Shown here one piece after another: positions 7,727 through 15,540 of a stretch of 17,413 nt of DNA; position 1 is the first letter of the stretch; each line of letters opens with the position of its first letter. This DNA is from Deltaproteobacteria bacterium. Lineage in GTDB: Bacteria > Myxococcota_A > UBA9160 > PR03. Under the pieces are notes generated by a model. That model was not told the origin of the DNA, ran no database searches, and saw nothing but the letters and a program-made list of their open reading frames with translations. Both the position numbers and the translations under genes were made by a program. Where the stretch lies: contig JAGSPS010000021.1 of NCBI GenBank assembly GCA_018262315.1, positions 1-17,413 of the forward strand, read 5' to 3'.

Positions 7727-8746
7727 TCAGAGCGCCTTCGAGACCGCGACCGGGCGCAGGTCTTCCGGCATCTCCCACGGCCGCCGGCCGAGCGAGAGCA
7801 GGATCACGCGCCAGAACGCGTAGATCTTGGCGCGTCCGACCGCGCGGCGGCCGGCGTCGCCGCGCAGCCACGGCAGGTGGAAGACGAGACGAAGGACTGC
7901 GCCGATCACCATCAGCGGCCGCAGCGCCCAGACCGCGCCGGCGCCGTGATGCTTGCGGAAGAAATAGAAACGATTCGCGTGGTAGCGCACCAGATTCGCC
8001 GCGTTGGTCACGGTGAGCTTGTTGTTGATGCTGTGCTCGCCGCCCTCGTGCACGATCGAGGAAGTACCGACGTAGGTGACGCGCCAGCCTGCGCGCCGGA
8101 AACGTTCCGCCCAGTCCGCCTCGCAGACGTAGGTGTAGTACTGCTCGTCGAGCCCGCCCACCTCGAGCAGGGCCTCGCGGCGCACCAGCATGAAGGAGCC
8201 GTTCAGCCACTCGACGTCCTGCACTGCGTCCGGCTCGCGGTAAAGCTCGGGGTGCCAGAATGCGTCGGGGCGGAAGGCGTTGGCGAGTTCGGCGCGCAGC
8301 GTCGGGACCAGGCCGAACGACGGCTGGTAGCTGCCGTCGGCGTTCAGCGTCTTGCAGCCCGCGAGCCCGACGCGCGGATTCTCGTCCATGAAGCGCAGCA
8401 TCGCGGGAAGCAGGCCCTTCGGCACGAGCGTATCGTCGTCGAGGACCAGCACGTAGCGCGCGGCCGCTTCGCGCAACACGATGTTGTGTGTTCCGCAGTA
8501 GCCGAGCGGGCCGCGCCGCACGATCAGCCGGACGCGCGGGAGCTTTTCGCGGATGCGCCGGACGATCGCCGGATCCTCGGAGCCGTTGTAGACGATCCAG
8601 ACCTCGAAGCGCAGCTCGGGGTCGTCCTCTTCGTACACCGTCGCGAGACAGCGCTCGAGGAGTTCGACGCGACCGAGCGTGCCGATCGAGATGACGAGAT
8701 CGGGCACCGACTCGGCGGCGCGCGCGTTCGGGGCTGCCACCGTCAC
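7727..8746 (-). CDS. Glycosyltransferase family 2 (WcaE/rhamnosyltransferase-like)
   Basis: A 339-residue GT-A inverting glycosyltransferase. The N-terminal Rossmann-like part begins PDLVISIGTLGR, the metal/nucleotide-binding acidic motif is LDDDTLVP (Asp103-105), and the acceptor/catalytic region contains WLNGSFMLVRREAL and YTYVCEADWAERFRRAGW. A basic and hydrophobic C-terminal region (about residues 255-320) probably anchors it to the membrane. It should add one residue during repeat-unit assembly. The GTG start at 8746 overlaps the upstream stop as GTGA, implying translational coupling. Start and family are well supported; donor and acceptor are unknown. Confidence 0.9.
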   Translation of the reverse strand: MTVAAPNARAAESVPDLVISIGTLGRVELLERCLATVYEEDDPELRFEVWIVYNGSEDPAIVRRIREKLPRVRLIVRRGPLGYCGTHNIVLREAAARYVLVLDDDTLVPKGLLPAMLRFMDENPRVGLAGCKTLNADGSYQPSFGLVPTLRAELANAFRPDAFWHPELYREPDAVQDVEWLNGSFMLVRREALLEVGGLDEQYYTYVCEADWAERFRRAGWRVTYVGTSSIVHEGGEHSINNKLTVTNAANLVRYHANRFYFFRKHHGAGAVWALRPLMVIGAVLRLVFHLPWLRGDAGRRAVGRAKIYAFWRVILLSLGRRPWEMPEDLRPVAVSKAL

Positions 8747-9753
8747 GGACCGGTCGGACTCACGGTCGCCTCGCGCCGCTTTTCCGCGCGGCGGTGGGCG
8801 ATCCAGCCGCGCTCGATCTGGGCGTCGATGTCGGCCGGTGCGGCGCGACGTCGACGCTGGATCATCCGCCGCTTGCGCAGCAGCGCAGGCAGCGCTCGCA
8901 GCACCTGCCCACGTGCCCGGAGCGCGACTCCGATCCGTCCGCTGCGCAGCGACGCCGCGAGCACGAGCGCCTCTGCGAGCAGCATCTCAGGCAGATGACG
9001 AAGCCACAAGCTTCCCGGCAGATCCTTGATCCGCATGTACCAGAGATTCCGGTGCATCCGGAGCTGATGCTCGGGCCGCGCCAGCCCCTGACCGACCGTG
9101 GCGCCGAGCTTGTGGTAGACGATCGCCTCCGGGACGTACAGACAACGCCAACCGGCCAGCTGGATCCGGAACGAGAGGTCCACGTCTTCGATGCACGCCT
9201 CGAAGTCCTCGTCGAAGAGGCCCGCCGCATCGAGCGCCTGGCGGCGATAGAACGCGGCGCCGGCGCACGCGGAGAACACCCACGCCGGGTGGTCGAAGGG
9301 CGGCCCGTCGGCTTCGAGCCAGCCGCGCTTGCCGACCATGCCGGCGCTGAAGAAGACGTCGCCGGCGGTGTCGAGGTGGGTCCGCCGCCAGAACAGACGC
9401 ACCCGTGACGCGATCGCGCCCGCCTCGGGATGGTTGCGGAGCGCCGAGACGCAGGCTTCGGCCCAGCCCGGATCGATCTCGGTGTCGTTGTTGAGGATGC
9501 CGATGAACGTGCCGCGCGCTGCGCGAATGCCGTGGTTCATGCCGCCGGGGACGCCCAGGTTGTTTTCGACGCGCTCGATGCGCACGTTCGGGAAGTGCTC
9601 GCGGACGTACTCGGCGGTGCCGTCCGTCGAGCCGTTGTCGACGAGGATCAGCTCCACGTCGGAGAGCGTCTGCCGACACAACGACCCGAGACAGGTGTCG
9701 AGGTGCTGGAGGCCGTTCCAGCTCAGCACGACGATGCTCGCTAGCGGGGGCAT
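8743..9753 (-). CDS. Glycosyltransferase family 2
   Basis: A 336-residue GT-A glycosyltransferase. The opening ASIVVLSWNGLQHLDTCLGS and the VDNGSTDGT motif (from Asp39) are the classic nucleotide-binding start; ILNNDTEIDPGW (Asp90) is the DxD-like metal motif; FEACIEDVDLSFRIQLAGW is the conserved acceptor/base region. A C-terminal basic stretch rich in Arg (about residues 285-330) suggests membrane association. Role: transfer of one sugar, often rhamnose or another deoxyhexose in this group, to the lipid-linked glycan. ATG at 9753 starts 17 bp after the stop of the gutted methyltransferase. The gene is intact. Confidence 0.9.
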   Translation of the reverse strand: MPPLASIVVLSWNGLQHLDTCLGSLCRQTLSDVELILVDNGSTDGTAEYVREHFPNVRIERVENNLGVPGGMNHGIRAARGTFIGILNNDTEIDPGWAEACVSALRNHPEAGAIASRVRLFWRRTHLDTAGDVFFSAGMVGKRGWLEADGPPFDHPAWVFSACAGAAFYRRQALDAAGLFDEDFEACIEDVDLSFRIQLAGWRCLYVPEAIVYHKLGATVGQGLARPEHQLRMHRNLWYMRIKDLPGSLWLRHLPEMLLAEALVLAASLRSGRIGVALRARGQVLRALPALLRKRRMIQRRRRAAPADIDAQIERGWIAHRRAEKRREATVSPTGP

Positions 9754-9770
9754 GATTCGGTCGCGGTCCG

Positions 9771-10190
9771 CTACAGGATCGTCACGGTCGGCACGGGACG
9801 GATGAAGTGACCGCCGCGCCGCCGGTATTCACCCTGCTGGACCCCGAGCACCGGCACACCGGCGGCCTTGTAGTTGCGGAGCAGATAGCCGTCATTGCTG
9901 GCGATCTCGACGACCAGGTGGCCGGTTCCCAGGCCCTTCTCGGCGATGACGCTCGCGGCCAGGGCGCTGGCCTCGCGGAACACCGTCTCCGGCGGCATCG
10001 TCTCCGCGAGCTGGACGAGCGTGCACGCCTCGCAGAGCACGAGGTCGAGCGGGAAGACGGGATCTGGTCGTCCGCGCCGGTCTGCGGGCGGAAGCGCGTT
10101 CGCGAGCGGCAGCCGCCCGAGCGACAGCACGAGCGTCGTGCTCGTGCTCTCGCAGCCGCGGCAGCGGAAGTCGGAGACCGTCGCAGTCAT
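9771..10190 (-). pseudogene. Gutted sugar C-methyltransferase (internal in-frame deletion)
   Basis: A 139-residue product where the family is about 400. It begins like NovU/TylCIII-type sugar C-methyltransferases: a zinc-binding domain with CRGC (Cys10, Cys13) and CEAC (Cys53, Cys56), then the SAM-binding motif I VVEIASNDGYLL (93-104). After VPVLGV (residue 117, near base 9839) the sequence jumps to EYRRRGGHFIRPVPTVTIL, which resembles the extreme C-terminus of the same family (WGGxFVxPxPEVxxL). The central 250 or more residues, including most of the SAM fold and the C-terminal catalytic domain, are therefore missing in frame. A second, shorter gap seems present after VFRE (residue 73), where an aromatic segment of about 14 residues is usual. 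The ATG overlaps the rfbF stop (ATGA). The protein is almost certainly inactive as a methyltransferase unless the gap is an assembly error. Confidence 0.75.
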
Positions 10191-10966
10191 CGGTCGCGCT
10201 GCCCCATCTTCCACGGCGGGCTTCCCGCCTCCCAGAGTCCCTCGAGCAGGCGTAGATCGCGCAGCGTGTCCATGCACTGCCAGAAGTCCTCGTGGCGATA
10301 CGCTGCGAGCTGACCGTCGGCGGCGATCTGCTCGAGGGCATCCGACTCGAGGACCGTATCGTCCTCGCGGAGATAGCGGAAGACTTCCGGCTCGAACACC
10401 ATGAAGCCGCCGTTGATCCAGCCCTCGCCGATCTGCGGCTTCTCGCGAAACTGCGTCACGCGGTCGCCGTCGAGCGCCAGCCCGCCGAAACGTGCCGGCG
10501 GCCGCACGGCGGTGACGGTCGCGATCCGACCTTGCGCGCGGTGGAAGCGCAAGAGCGCGCCGAGATCCACGTTCGCGACGCCGTCGCCGTAGGTCAGCAT
10601 GAACGGCTCGTCGCCGATCCAGCTCTCGAGGCGCTTCACGCGGCTGCCGGTCGGCGTGATGTTGCCGGTCGGGACCAGGTGCACGACCCAGTCCCGCTCG
10701 AGCGGGCTGCGGATCTCGACGCGGCGCTCGCGCATGTGGACGGTCACGTCGCCGTCGAGCAGACAGTAGTCCTGGAAGTAGCGCTTGATGACTTCGCCCT
10801 TGTAGCCGAGCGCAATGCAGAACTCCTTGAAGCCCTGCTGCGCGTAGTGCTCCATGATGTGCCAGAGGATCGGAACGCCTCCGATCTCGACCATCGGCTT
10901 GGGCTTGAGAACCGTCTCCTCCGAGAGTCTCGTCCCGAGCCCGCCCGCAAGCACCACCACCTTCAC
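10187..10966 (-). CDS. rfbF: Glucose-1-phosphate cytidylyltransferase
   Basis: A 259-residue nucleotidyltransferase making CDP-glucose from CTP and glucose-1-phosphate, the entry to CDP-linked deoxy sugars. The N-terminal signature VVVLAGGLGTRLSEET is followed by the KPKPMVEIGG segment. LTYGDGVANVD holds the metal-binding Asp, WINGGFMVFEPEV is typical of the family, and YRHEDFWQCMDTLRD matches the C-terminal family motif. Length agrees with the usual 255-260. The GTG start at 10966 has AGGGAG six bases upstream and overlaps the flippase stop as GTGA; the frame stays open further upstream through the flippase gene, but that part is a shadow frame. Downstream it overlaps the gutted methyltransferase as ATGA. 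No CDP-glucose 4,6-dehydratase lies in the window, so the next pathway step must be encoded elsewhere. Confidence 0.95.
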   Translation of the reverse strand: MKVVVLAGGLGTRLSEETVLKPKPMVEIGGVPILWHIMEHYAQQGFKEFCIALGYKGEVIKRYFQDYCLLDGDVTVHMRERRVEIRSPLERDWVVHLVPTGNITPTGSRVKRLESWIGDEPFMLTYGDGVANVDLGALLRFHRAQGRIATVTAVRPPARFGGLALDGDRVTQFREKPQIGEGWINGGFMVFEPEVFRYLREDDTVLESDALEQIAADGQLAAYRHEDFWQCMDTLRDLRLLEGLWEAGSPPWKMGQRDR

Positions 10967-12447
10967 GATCCGCTCCCTTCCGTCGCCGTCGCGCGGCGAA
11001 GCTGCCACAGGTCGCCCAGCCGGGCGCCGATGGCCCGCATCAGCAGCCACGCACTCCCCACCGTCCACGCCGCGAAGAGGGCAGCCTCCGGAACGTGTCC
11101 CCGGAGCGCCCACGTTGCCGCAGCGCCCATCGCCGCGCCCCCCAGCGGAACCGCCGCGAGCGCACCCCAACGCGGCGCCCCGAATTTCTGCCGGATGAAG
11201 CGGTAGCGCAGCGAGAGCGAAGCGAGCACGGCGGCGACGGCGGCAAGCGCCGCGCCAACCGCGCCGAGCACCGGGATCAGCGCGAGATTGAGCGCCGCGT
11301 TGACGACCGGGTTGACCGCGAACAGGGCCACGTCGGCCCGCTGGTAGTCTGTCGCCTTCAGCACCACGCTCGTCATCGCATCGGCGAAGACGAGCGCACA
11401 ATAGAGCATGAGGCAGCGGAGAATCGGCGCGGCCGGCACGAGACTGGGGCCGTAGAGGGCGTGGAGAACCCATTCGGCGAACAGTGCCAGGCCCGCGCAC
11501 GCGAGAATCGCAACGGCGAACAGACCCGCGAGCGCGCGGCGGAGCGTCGGCTCCTCGAGTCCCTTCTCGAGATCCGCCGTGCCCGGGGATCGCGGCGGGT
11601 TGGCGGCAAGCCGCGGCATCAGGAAGGTGCCGACCACGGTCGGGAACAGCAGCAGTACGTCGACCAGCTTGGCGGCGCCGCCGTAGTACCCGAGCACCTC
11701 GCTCGGAGCCCACGCCGACAGCATGATCAAGTTCAGGTTCGTCGCGAGCAGTCCCAGCGCCTGTGAGGCAGCGAACGGCGCGACCGTGCCGAGGCGCTGG
11801 AGCCCGGGAAGCCGGCGCGGAAAACCGACGCGCAGGCCATGCACACGGAGCAGCGCCAGTGACGCCGCCGCTCCGAGCATGCGGCCGCCGACGAGCGTCG
11901 CAATCAGCGTCTCGACCGGGGCGCCGCGGATGATCAGCACCGCGTTGGCCGGCACGACCGCGAGGAACTCCAGCAGGCGAATCGCGAACACGTGCTGGCT
12001 GCGTCCGCGCGCGACGAAGACACCTCGACACACCTGCGCGACGGTGAACGCCGGCAGCGCGAGAGCCGCGATCTCGATCGCGCGCAGCACGCCGTGCGGG
12101 TAGTCCCAGAGCGAGGCCACTCCCACCATCAACGCGCTCGCCCCGACCGAGCTCACGATTCCGAGCGCGAGCGCCTCGCCGACGGTCCCGCCGTCCTTCG
12201 GCGAGCGGCCGATCTCGCGCATGACCCACTCCGAGACGCCGAAGCCCGCAAATGCCTGGAACAGCGTGAGCCAGGACAGGACCAGCGAGTATTGGCCGAG
12301 CAGTTCGGGCCCCGACGCGCGAGAGATCAGGACGTAGACCAACACGCCCGAGGCGAAGACGATCGCCATCTCGCCGAGCAGCATCGCGAGCTGCGCGGCG
12401 GTGCGGTCGCGGCGGCGCGCGACCGTCAAGCGCTCAGGTCTCGGCAT
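10963..12447 (-). CDS. Wzx-like polysaccharide flippase (MOP/MVF superfamily)
   Basis: A 494-residue polytopic membrane protein with roughly 12-14 hydrophobic helices, of the oligosaccharide flippase type. It begins with a basic N-terminus and the family-like GEMAIVFASGVLVYVLISRA, followed by a GPELLGQYSLVLSW segment typical of Wzx/RfbX. Mid-protein LGYYGGAAKLVDVLLLFPTVVG also fits the family. It should move the undecaprenyl-linked repeat unit across the inner membrane for polymerisation. The start is uncertain: ATG at 12447 overlaps the polymerase gene by 14 bases and has no clear Shine-Dalgarno; a TTG at 12429 is an alternative. Its stop overlaps the rfbF start. Substrate specificity cannot be inferred. 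Confidence 0.88.
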   Translation of the reverse strand: MPRPERLTVARRRDRTAAQLAMLLGEMAIVFASGVLVYVLISRASGPELLGQYSLVLSWLTLFQAFAGFGVSEWVMREIGRSPKDGGTVGEALALGIVSSVGASALMVGVASLWDYPHGVLRAIEIAALALPAFTVAQVCRGVFVARGRSQHVFAIRLLEFLAVVPANAVLIIRGAPVETLIATLVGGRMLGAAASLALLRVHGLRVGFPRRLPGLQRLGTVAPFAASQALGLLATNLNLIMLSAWAPSEVLGYYGGAAKLVDVLLLFPTVVGTFLMPRLAANPPRSPGTADLEKGLEEPTLRRALAGLFAVAILACAGLALFAEWVLHALYGPSLVPAAPILRCLMLYCALVFADAMTSVVLKATDYQRADVALFAVNPVVNAALNLALIPVLGAVGAALAAVAAVLASLSLRYRFIRQKFGAPRWGALAAVPLGGAAMGAAATWALRGHVPEAALFAAWTVGSAWLLMRAIGARLGDLWQLRRATATEGSGS

Positions 12448-13990
12448 CCGCGGCGAGCGCCGGGGGGCGGCGGCGCGCCGCCTCGGCCGCCACCCACACG
12501 AGCCCACCCTGCAGCCAGAGCAGGCCGAGCACGGCGGCCTCGTGAATCGGATCCGCGAGCATCTGCGTGAAGAGCGCAACTCCGCCCACCAGCGAAGCGC
12601 CGAGCGTCACGGCGAGCAGGGCGTCGGGAACTTCGAGCGCTCGCCACGCCCGGCGCCCGAGCGCAATGAAGAAGCCGAGCCATAGGCCCAACCCCACGAA
12701 GCCGACTTCTACCAGGCTCGCGAAGTGCTGGCTGTGGATCGGATGCAGGAACGACGATTTCTCGGGGTCGTCGAGGGGCACGCTCGTCGCCCACGTGCTG
12801 TAGTTGCGCTGCACCAGCGTGTGGTTGTTGAGGCCGACACCGAACAGCGGATGTGCGCGCACCATGTTGATCGCCGCGCGGTACTGGGCACCGCGTACCT
12901 TCAGGTTGTCCTGACGCGAGGTGAGGAAATGGTGGGCGAGCGGCCCCGCGAGCAACCCGGCGAGCACGCCGGCGAAAACCACCGCCACGACACCGCGGCG
13001 GCTCACCACACCCCAGCGGAACAGCACGCCGAGTCCGACCAGAGCGCCGACGAGTGAGCCCACCAGGCCTGCGCGCGAGTAGGTCAGGAGCAGGGCCGCC
13101 GCTCCGACACCGAGCGCTGCGAGCAGCACCGTGCGCGCGCGCCGATCACGCAGCCGCGCCGCGCCGAGAGCGGCCCATGGGAGCAGCAGCAGCAGATGCC
13201 CGGCCGTCCCGCGCGGGCTCGACACCGTCCCGAACGCGCGCCGGCGGGAGCCACCTCCGCCCTGGTCGATCCGGAGATGCTCGGTACTGTCGACCGCGTC
13301 CTGCCGGCCGAAGGCGTTGCCGGTCAAGAACGTGAAGCCGAGCGAGTAGCGCGTGATCGTGAGCCCGGCCTGGAGTGTCAGGACGACGATCGCACCCGCC
13401 GCCGCGACGTTCAGCAGAGCGCGCCGGTCGACGTTGTTCACGGCCCAGAGGAAGACGACGAAGAACTTGAAGTGGCGGATCCACTCCACGGCCCCGAGGT
13501 AGGGGTGGGGCGCCATGATCGCGGACAGGCCCGCCCATGCGAAGTACGCCACCGCGATCCAGGCGACCCTCGGGAAGACGAGTGGCTTCCTGTGGTGCGC
13601 GACCTTCCAGGCCCAGAGCGCGAGCAGCACGAGCAGCGGAAGGTCGGAGAGCCGCAGCTCGGGCAGCAGCTGCGAGACCGACGGCGCCGTTTCGATTTGG
13701 AAGCCATAGCGAGCCATCACGTCGAGACCGTCGCCGAACGCTTTCTGGACCTCGACCATCATCGAGAGCACGAAGACGCCGAACCAGTACGCCTCGGGAT
13801 CGCGCACGAGGAAGGTCGGGAGCGCCCCGACGATCGCGGCGGCCACCAGAAAGACCCAGACGGGCGAGGCTTGCGACAGCAACCCCGTCGTCAGGATTCC
13901 GACCGCGATCCCTGCCCCGATGCCCGCGCCGATTCCCGGGCGCGCCCTTGCGCGCCACGGGCTGGACGTCGGGTCCGCCGCCGCCGTCAA
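12434..13990 (-). CDS. O-antigen ligase/Wzy-like polymerase (Wzy_C domain)
   Basis: A 518-residue membrane protein with about 11-12 helices and one large periplasmic loop. The Wzy_C signature is visible at LLTYSRAGLVGSLVGAL, preceded by a loop ending FGTVSSPRGTAGHLLL, and followed by the large loop with HPLFGVGLNNHTLVQ and FLHPIHSQHFASLVEVGF, whose histidines and asparagines fit family patterns. In a locus with Wzx and Wzz it is most likely the Wzy polymerase joining repeat units at the periplasmic face, though a ligase cannot be excluded because the two share the domain. The start is TTG at 13990, overlapping the Wzz stop as TTGA. The N-terminus has a small glycine-zipper run, GIGAGIGAGIAVGI, encoded by near-identical 12-bp units. 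Confidence 0.88.
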   Translation of the reverse strand: MTAAADPTSSPWRARARPGIGAGIGAGIAVGILTTGLLSQASPVWVFLVAAAIVGALPTFLVRDPEAYWFGVFVLSMMVEVQKAFGDGLDVMARYGFQIETAPSVSQLLPELRLSDLPLLVLLALWAWKVAHHRKPLVFPRVAWIAVAYFAWAGLSAIMAPHPYLGAVEWIRHFKFFVVFLWAVNNVDRRALLNVAAAGAIVVLTLQAGLTITRYSLGFTFLTGNAFGRQDAVDSTEHLRIDQGGGGSRRRAFGTVSSPRGTAGHLLLLLPWAALGAARLRDRRARTVLLAALGVGAAALLLTYSRAGLVGSLVGALVGLGVLFRWGVVSRRGVVAVVFAGVLAGLLAGPLAHHFLTSRQDNLKVRGAQYRAAINMVRAHPLFGVGLNNHTLVQRNYSTWATSVPLDDPEKSSFLHPIHSQHFASLVEVGFVGLGLWLGFFIALGRRAWRALEVPDALLAVTLGASLVGGVALFTQMLADPIHEAAVLGLLWLQGGLVWVAAEAARRRPPALAADAET

Positions 13991-15294
13991 GGTTCCAGCG
14001 GCGGAATGGTCGCGAGGAGCGGCAGTCCGAGTGCTCGCTCCGCGTCATCGGTGGTTCGCAGCGTCTGGTCGAGGTACTCGAGGACGATGGCGAGCGCGAT
14101 CCCCACGGCCAGCGCCATGCCGAACGCGGTGCCGACGTAGAGGATCTTGATCGGCCGCTCGGGGTAGACCGGCGCAATCGCCGGCGACACGACCCGGATC
14201 TCGGGTACCGACTCGGCCTCGCGGATGCGCGCCTCGTCGTACGACTTCTTCACGAACTCGTGGGTAGATTCGGCGACCTTCACGTCGGCGAGCAGCCGGG
14301 AGTGCTCGAGCTGCTCGGGCGGCAGCGACCCCAGCTCGGCCCCACTGGCTTCGATGCTCCCCGCGAGCGACTCGCGCTTGGCCTGGAGCCCGCGCAGCTC
14401 AGCCTCTGTGGCGAGCAGCTGCTCGGTGATCTGGTCTTGGATCTCCGCGGTCATCACGACCGAAGGAGCCGGCCGCAGGCTGCGCCGCAGCTCGGCGAGA
14501 CGGGCGGTGGCGGAGGCGATGTCCGCATCCGTGCGGCCGAGTTCGGCGCGCCTGTTCGCGAGCGCCTCGACCTTCGCGGCGAGCTCGCGCTCGAGCAGCA
14601 CCGACTGGTTGCGCTCCTTGAACATGCGCAGCGGCTCGCGCGCGCGGGCGAGCGCCGCTTCGCTCTCGGTGAGCTGTTCGCCCACGAACTCGCGACCCTT
14701 CGACTTCTCGGCGCGGTAGAGCTGCCAGTTGTACTCGACGAAGACTTCGGCGGCGGCGTTCACGACTGCGGCCGCCACGCCCGGATCGGTACCGAGATAG
14801 GCGATCTCGAAGACGTAGGTGTCCTTGGTCGGCTCGACGGTCAAGAAATTCTGCACCGTCTCGACGGCAGCCTCGGTCGGGTCTTGCTCCTCGATGCGAC
14901 CGTACTTGAGCAGCGCCCAGGCGTCGGAGAGGCGGTTCTTGGTCCAGGTCTTCAGGCGCTTCCACCACACGGTTTCGACGGTCGGCTGGTCGAGGCCGAG
15001 GCGGAGGACGACGGGCTCCACCACGGCCGCCGAGCGAATCACCTCGCCGAACGTGCGGGTCATCGCCTCGAAGGGCACGACCTGCGGAAGCGGAAAATCG
15101 AGCGTCTCTTTGTCCGACCCGCTTCCGACGAGCCGCATCTCCTCCTGGGGTCGGACCAGCACGAGGGCGCTCGCCGAGTAGCGCTCCGTCAGCACGTAGG
15201 TGAGCGCAAGCGCCGTCAACGCCGCCGACGCGCACATCAGCGCGATCGTGGTGCGGTAGCGGCCAATGAGACGCAGGAATTCGAGCAGTTCCAT
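13987..15294 (-). CDS. Wzz/GumC-type chain-length determinant protein
   Basis: A 435-residue polysaccharide co-polymerase. It has an N-terminal helix (about 17-37) after LLEFLRLIGRYRTT, a long periplasmic part with a predicted coiled coil (about 180-330, many Ala/Glu/Leu/Arg), and a C-terminal Pro-rich motif APVYPERPIKIL just before the second helix (about 384-407). It ends LGLPLLATIP without Walker motifs or a tyrosine cluster, so there is no fused BY-kinase as in Wzc. It should set polymer length and couple the Wzy polymerase to the outer-membrane exporter. ATG at 15294 has GGAGT four bases upstream; an open frame continues upstream to 15420 but is Cys/Arg-rich and not family-like. It is the first gene of the leftward operon. 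Confidence 0.9.
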   Translation of the reverse strand: MELLEFLRLIGRYRTTIALMCASAALTALALTYVLTERYSASALVLVRPQEEMRLVGSGSDKETLDFPLPQVVPFEAMTRTFGEVIRSAAVVEPVVLRLGLDQPTVETVWWKRLKTWTKNRLSDAWALLKYGRIEEQDPTEAAVETVQNFLTVEPTKDTYVFEIAYLGTDPGVAAAVVNAAAEVFVEYNWQLYRAEKSKGREFVGEQLTESEAALARAREPLRMFKERNQSVLLERELAAKVEALANRRAELGRTDADIASATARLAELRRSLRPAPSVVMTAEIQDQITEQLLATEAELRGLQAKRESLAGSIEASGAELGSLPPEQLEHSRLLADVKVAESTHEFVKKSYDEARIREAESVPEIRVVSPAIAPVYPERPIKILYVGTAFGMALAVGIALAIVLEYLDQTLRTTDDAERALGLPLLATIPPLEP

Positions 15295-15366
15295 ACGAAC
15301 TCCAATCGGCGATCCTATCGGCCGACAAGAGGCCTTGCAATCTGCGCACACGCGGGACGCGCGGCA

Positions 15367-15415
15367 CTTCGCGAGGAACGGCGCGCCCTTGCGACACGTA
15401 CCGATCCTCGCGAAG
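15367..15415. repeat. 11-bp perfect inverted repeat in the divergent promoter region
   Basis: CTTCGCGAGGA (15367-15377) is exactly complementary to TCCTCGCGAAG (15405-15415), with 27 nt between; three more pairs follow inward after one mismatch. It could be a two-half-site operator for a dimeric regulator, or a stem in a leader transcript. No regulator gene is present in the window. Confidence 0.5.
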
Positions 15416-15528
15416 CTCAATCAGCGTTCTGTTCGATCGTGCTGCCGCCGATGTGGGTACTTCAGCGTCCGTGCGAAGACCGCTGTCGACTCGAGCGACC
15501 AGTCGAGCGAAGTCCGCGACGCGCAGCG

Positions 15529-15536
15529 AAGGAGGT
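15529..15536 (+). promoter_or_regulatory. Strong Shine-Dalgarno AAGGAGGT
   Basis: A consensus-length ribosome binding site four bases before the GTG at 15541. It fixes that start and shows that the 5' end of the gutted epimerase gene is the native one. Confidence 0.8.
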
Positions 15537-15540
15537 CCAG

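Larger units (their letters stand above)
15295..15540. promoter_or_regulatory. Divergent intergenic region driving both polysaccharide gene sets
   Basis: This 246-bp region separates the leftward Wzz operon from the rightward sugar-nucleotide genes and must contain promoters for both. I cannot pick a convincing -35/-10 pair on either strand. It holds a perfect 11-bp inverted repeat (15367-15415), a short inverted repeat TCGGC/GCCGA (15306-15325) and two direct copies of TCGAGCGA 12 bp apart (15491-15498 and 15503-15510). Confidence 0.6.

Noticed and set aside
9754..10190. Frameshift as the reason for the short methyltransferase
   Set aside because: There is only 17 bp between its stop and the next gene, so the missing 250 residues cannot be in another frame; an internal deletion or assembly gap is the only fit.
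10967..12229. N-terminal extension of about 420 codons in the rfbF frame
   Set aside because: It lies entirely over the flippase gene and has shadow composition; rfbF starts at the GTG at 10966, where family similarity and a Shine-Dalgarno begin.
13910..13950. Short 12-bp tandem-like units encoding GIGAGIGAGI
   Set aside because: Explained as a glycine-zipper in the first region of the polymerase; too short and imperfect to be a separate repeat element.
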